NCBI GenBank assembly: GCA_945643635.1
Contig: CALZFC010000066.1
Location: 1,009,501 to 1,073,500, forward strand
Reading direction: 5' to 3'
DNA: 64,000 nucleotides
From: Allodiplogaster sudhausi
Lineage: Eukaryota; Nematoda; Chromadorea; Rhabditida; Diplogasteridae
Shown: piece by piece, positions 61,838-64,000 of the stretch
Numbering within the stretch: position 1 is the stretch's first letter
Layout of the letters: each line of letters starts with the position of its first letter
Program-made: the position numbers and the translations under genes
The notes under the pieces: model-generated
What the model saw: the letters and a program-made list of their open reading frames with translations, nothing else
Told to the model about the DNA's origin: nothing
Database searches by the model: none

Positions 61838-63954
61838 CTAAGGACTCTCCAGATGGACAAGAGCCGTTTTCTCGTTGGGAATCTGAGGAGGCTGTCGGGT
61901 TACGGTATTGGACTCAAGAGGGCAAGTTGCCAAAGATACGGTACGCCGAGTGTGACTGCTGATGCCTGAGATGGAAGTTGGAACTGTTCCAGTCGAAGCT
62001 CCTCGCGCACGTGGACCGCAAGAGAATTTTGCTGAAAATATAAGAGAAATATTTGAGTTTAATTAAAAGTGAAGTGATTGAAGAAGTGGAGAGACACGGA
62101 ACGACTACGGACGAGACGGAAAAGAATACTCTTTCTGCTGTGTGACTCAGAAGAAGTCATGTGGAGGTGTGTTAGAAGGAAGTTCCGTGAATGGAGAACA
62201 TGAAGGAAAACAGTGGAAGGGGATCCACCACAAGGAAATGGTAATGAAAACCAAACCCATGTTTTCTAGGAATGAAGAGCTCAGTCTGAAAGAGGTGAAT
62301 GCCTGTTCATCTCAAGTTATTTGAAATTCTAATCTGATTTCAGATACAAAATTACATTTAACGATTGAATTGTTTCATGATTTAGACTCTTGGAATAAAT
62401 GGAAAGGAAGTAATGTTGTGTACTTGGCGAGAAGCCGCCGCGCGTATCGCCAGCCGCGTTCTGCGCGCGGTTCCCGGAGAGAAGCGCGCGGAACGCGTTG
62501 CGGAAGCGGACGGACATCAGATTGTACAGGATCGGATTGATCGCGCAGTTGATGAAGATCAGCGTCTTCGAGAAGAAGATGTACCTGGACAGACCTTTCT
62601 TCTTCTCACACTCAATTATCATACTCATTTGACTATTCGAACCAATCAGAATCCAGACGATCCGACGCGAAAGAGTTGTACATGACCATGACTCGGTAGG
62701 GCAGCCAGCAAGTCGCGAACACAGCCACCACTACAGCAAGCATCTTCACAACCTGCAACCATCTCTCTCTCTACCTCTCTCTCCCTCTTTCCCTCTCTCT
62801 CCCTCCCTCTTTGCTTCTCACTATCCACTCTAACCTGATGTCTTCCCTTGGTGCTGCCATGTCTTGTACTATTGCCTCCATTGATATGGAATTCACTGGG
62901 TTGATTGCTGAGCATTGGTTCCGCAGAGAAGTCGCTTCTGCCCGAGGCCGCTCCGCTGTTCGCTACGATTGTCGTTGTGCTCGTTTTCCCTGCAACTTCT
63001 CTATTCTTTCACTTCTTCAAATCTACACTGGAGAAGATAAAAGAATTAAATAATGATGGTAGTTGCACCTCCGTGAATACTAATGGAGTGCTTCATCTTA
63101 TCTCCTGTATTTGAGAGGACGATTCCGATCTTGACGTAGATCACAATGTTCAAGAGCATAGGAATTATGTAGAAGGCAACCAAATCTCCGAGGTAGATCA
63201 CCTGAGGACATTCTTTTGATCAGAAGGAAAAAGAAAATGTGAAGGTGAATCAAATGAGTAATAAAAATGAATGATACCAAAAATATATATTGGAACTGAA
63301 CCTTGTAAGCCCAGGAGTCTCTTCGGAGGGAGAAGTTACATACGACAGTTCCATCGTCATCGTAGACTAGACGAGCCAAGTACACCCAGGGCGAGTTGTA
63401 GGCCAGAGAGAACAGCCAGATCACGCAGATTATCAGCTTGGCTCGCTTTACGGTGCAGATGTATCTGAAGGCGAGGGGATTGTAGTTGGAAGGACTCTTG
63501 AAAGGGTCTAACCTTGCTTGATAGGGGTAGCAGATTCCAATGAATCGTTCGATGGTGAAGGCAGTGATTGAGAGGGAGGAGAGATTGATAGCCAGATACG
63601 GCATATAAGAACAGGCTGCGCACACTCAACAGCAACTTCTTATTTTGTATTCTTCTCCGTACAATCTTCCTTTTTTTTCAACAATTTTGTTTTGCTCATT
63701 CCACTTAAACTAATCACGTTTCCGAATTATTCGTACGCACATATAAGAACATATTGATTGCACCTATTTAATTTACTAATCTAAGACATACATATTTATT
63801 TCTTTATCTATCTTGAAAAAAGACTATGCTAACTCATTTCGCCGAACAAGTAATTAGGTGTCCATAAGTAAGCGACTTCCACGGGCGCACTGGCAATGAA
63901 GAACATGGCATCCGAGATGGCCAGCGAGACGAGGTAGCAGTTCGTCGGCGTAAT
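61838..63954 (-). CDS. Class A neuropeptide GPCR, TRH-receptor-like (5' end outside window)
   Basis: Rhodopsin-family receptor. Minus-strand exons: 63954-63834 (ITPTNCYLVSLAISDAMFFI, TM2), 63624-63302 (AACSYMPYLAINLSSLSITA, FTIERFIGICYP with the E-R-F motif after TM3, TM4), 63201-63069 (VIYLGDLVAFYIIPMLLNIV, TM5), about 63006-62837 (third loop: GRSDFSAEPMLSNQPSEF), 62752-62643 (VVKMLAVVVAVFATCWLPYR, TM6 with CWLPY), 62584-62424 (INCAINPILYNLMSVRFRNA, TM7 with NPxxY), 62031-61838 (SSHTRRTVSLATCPLESNTV, cytosolic tail, stop TAG). TPTNCYLVSLA, SITAFTIER and NxAINPxxYNLMS are typical of TRH receptors. TM1 and the N-terminus are beyond base 64000. The family is firm; the TRHR subtype is an inference from motif similarity. 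Confidence 0.9.
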
Positions 63955-64000
63955 CTGTTAAAAATAGCGATTTTTTTTTCTTCTTCTTTTTTTTTGCTTT

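Noticed and set aside
61829..61920. Inverted pair cccgacagcc/ggctgtcggg as a terminator-like hairpin
   Set aside because: A loop of about 70 nt that overlaps the GPCR last exon; it is coding sequence and probably chance.

Overview
This looks like nuclear DNA from a nematode. The evidence is a seven-transmembrane chemoreceptor of the nematode-restricted Srt type (minus strand, about 55.9-57.8 kb), a MAP kinase kinase very close to Caenorhabditis MEK-2, many short GT-AG introns, and intron-rich genes on both strands. The genus cannot be fixed from the sequence. Most intergenic DNA and many introns are filled with (CT)n/(GA)n tracts. Exon models were made by eye from reading frame, splice sites and family knowledge, so exon edges are proposals.

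Layout. 1-3.8 kb: low-complexity DNA without a recognisable gene. 3.8-6.2 kb: 3' part of a TRPA-like cation channel; a 42-bp minisatellite in one intron repeats the exon-intron junction itself. 7.4-15.6 kb: an 8.2-kb DNA transposon with terminal inverted repeats built of 324-bp subrepeats, 157-bp tandem repeats, a TATA box and an apparently intact 11-exon transposase-like gene. 16.7-19.3 kb: CABLES homolog (cyclin-box protein). 19.4-20.5 kb: nested direct repeats, possibly a retroelement remnant. 20.8-22.7 kb: mitochondrial ATP synthase gamma. 24.5-27.0 kb: mek-2. 27.7 kb: a small membrane-protein exon (minus).

29.5-35.0 kb: tRNA-Pro(AGG) genes in 149-bp tandem units, in two clusters. Between the clusters lie a 2.6-kb foldback element with a tRNA-like sequence in each arm and a decayed patched-related gene with a frameshift. 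35.2-37.9 kb: unrecognised acidic Ser-rich protein. 38.8-40.4 kb: PAQR protein of the MMD type. 41.5-45.9 kb (minus): four-transmembrane protein whose first intron holds a 3.0-kb inverted-repeat element that carries its own small gene.

47.6-61.2 kb: three granulin genes and one granulin exon relic. Two of the genes are single-domain secreted peptides sharing a conserved promoter; the third encodes three granulin modules. Between them are a 764-codon transposon-type ORF with a PHD-like finger (minus), a second, 984-bp foldback element with tRNA-Arg-like arms, and the Srt chemoreceptor. 61.8-64.0 kb: class A peptide GPCR of the TRH-receptor type (minus), running off the window end.

The host genes are not a pathway: they are neighbours serving membrane signalling (TRPA, PAQR, Srt, TRHR-like), intracellular signalling (MEK, CABLES), energy (ATP synthase) and secreted growth factors (granulins). 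The most unusual content is the repertoire of inverted-repeat elements and their relation to tRNA sequences, introns and splice sites.
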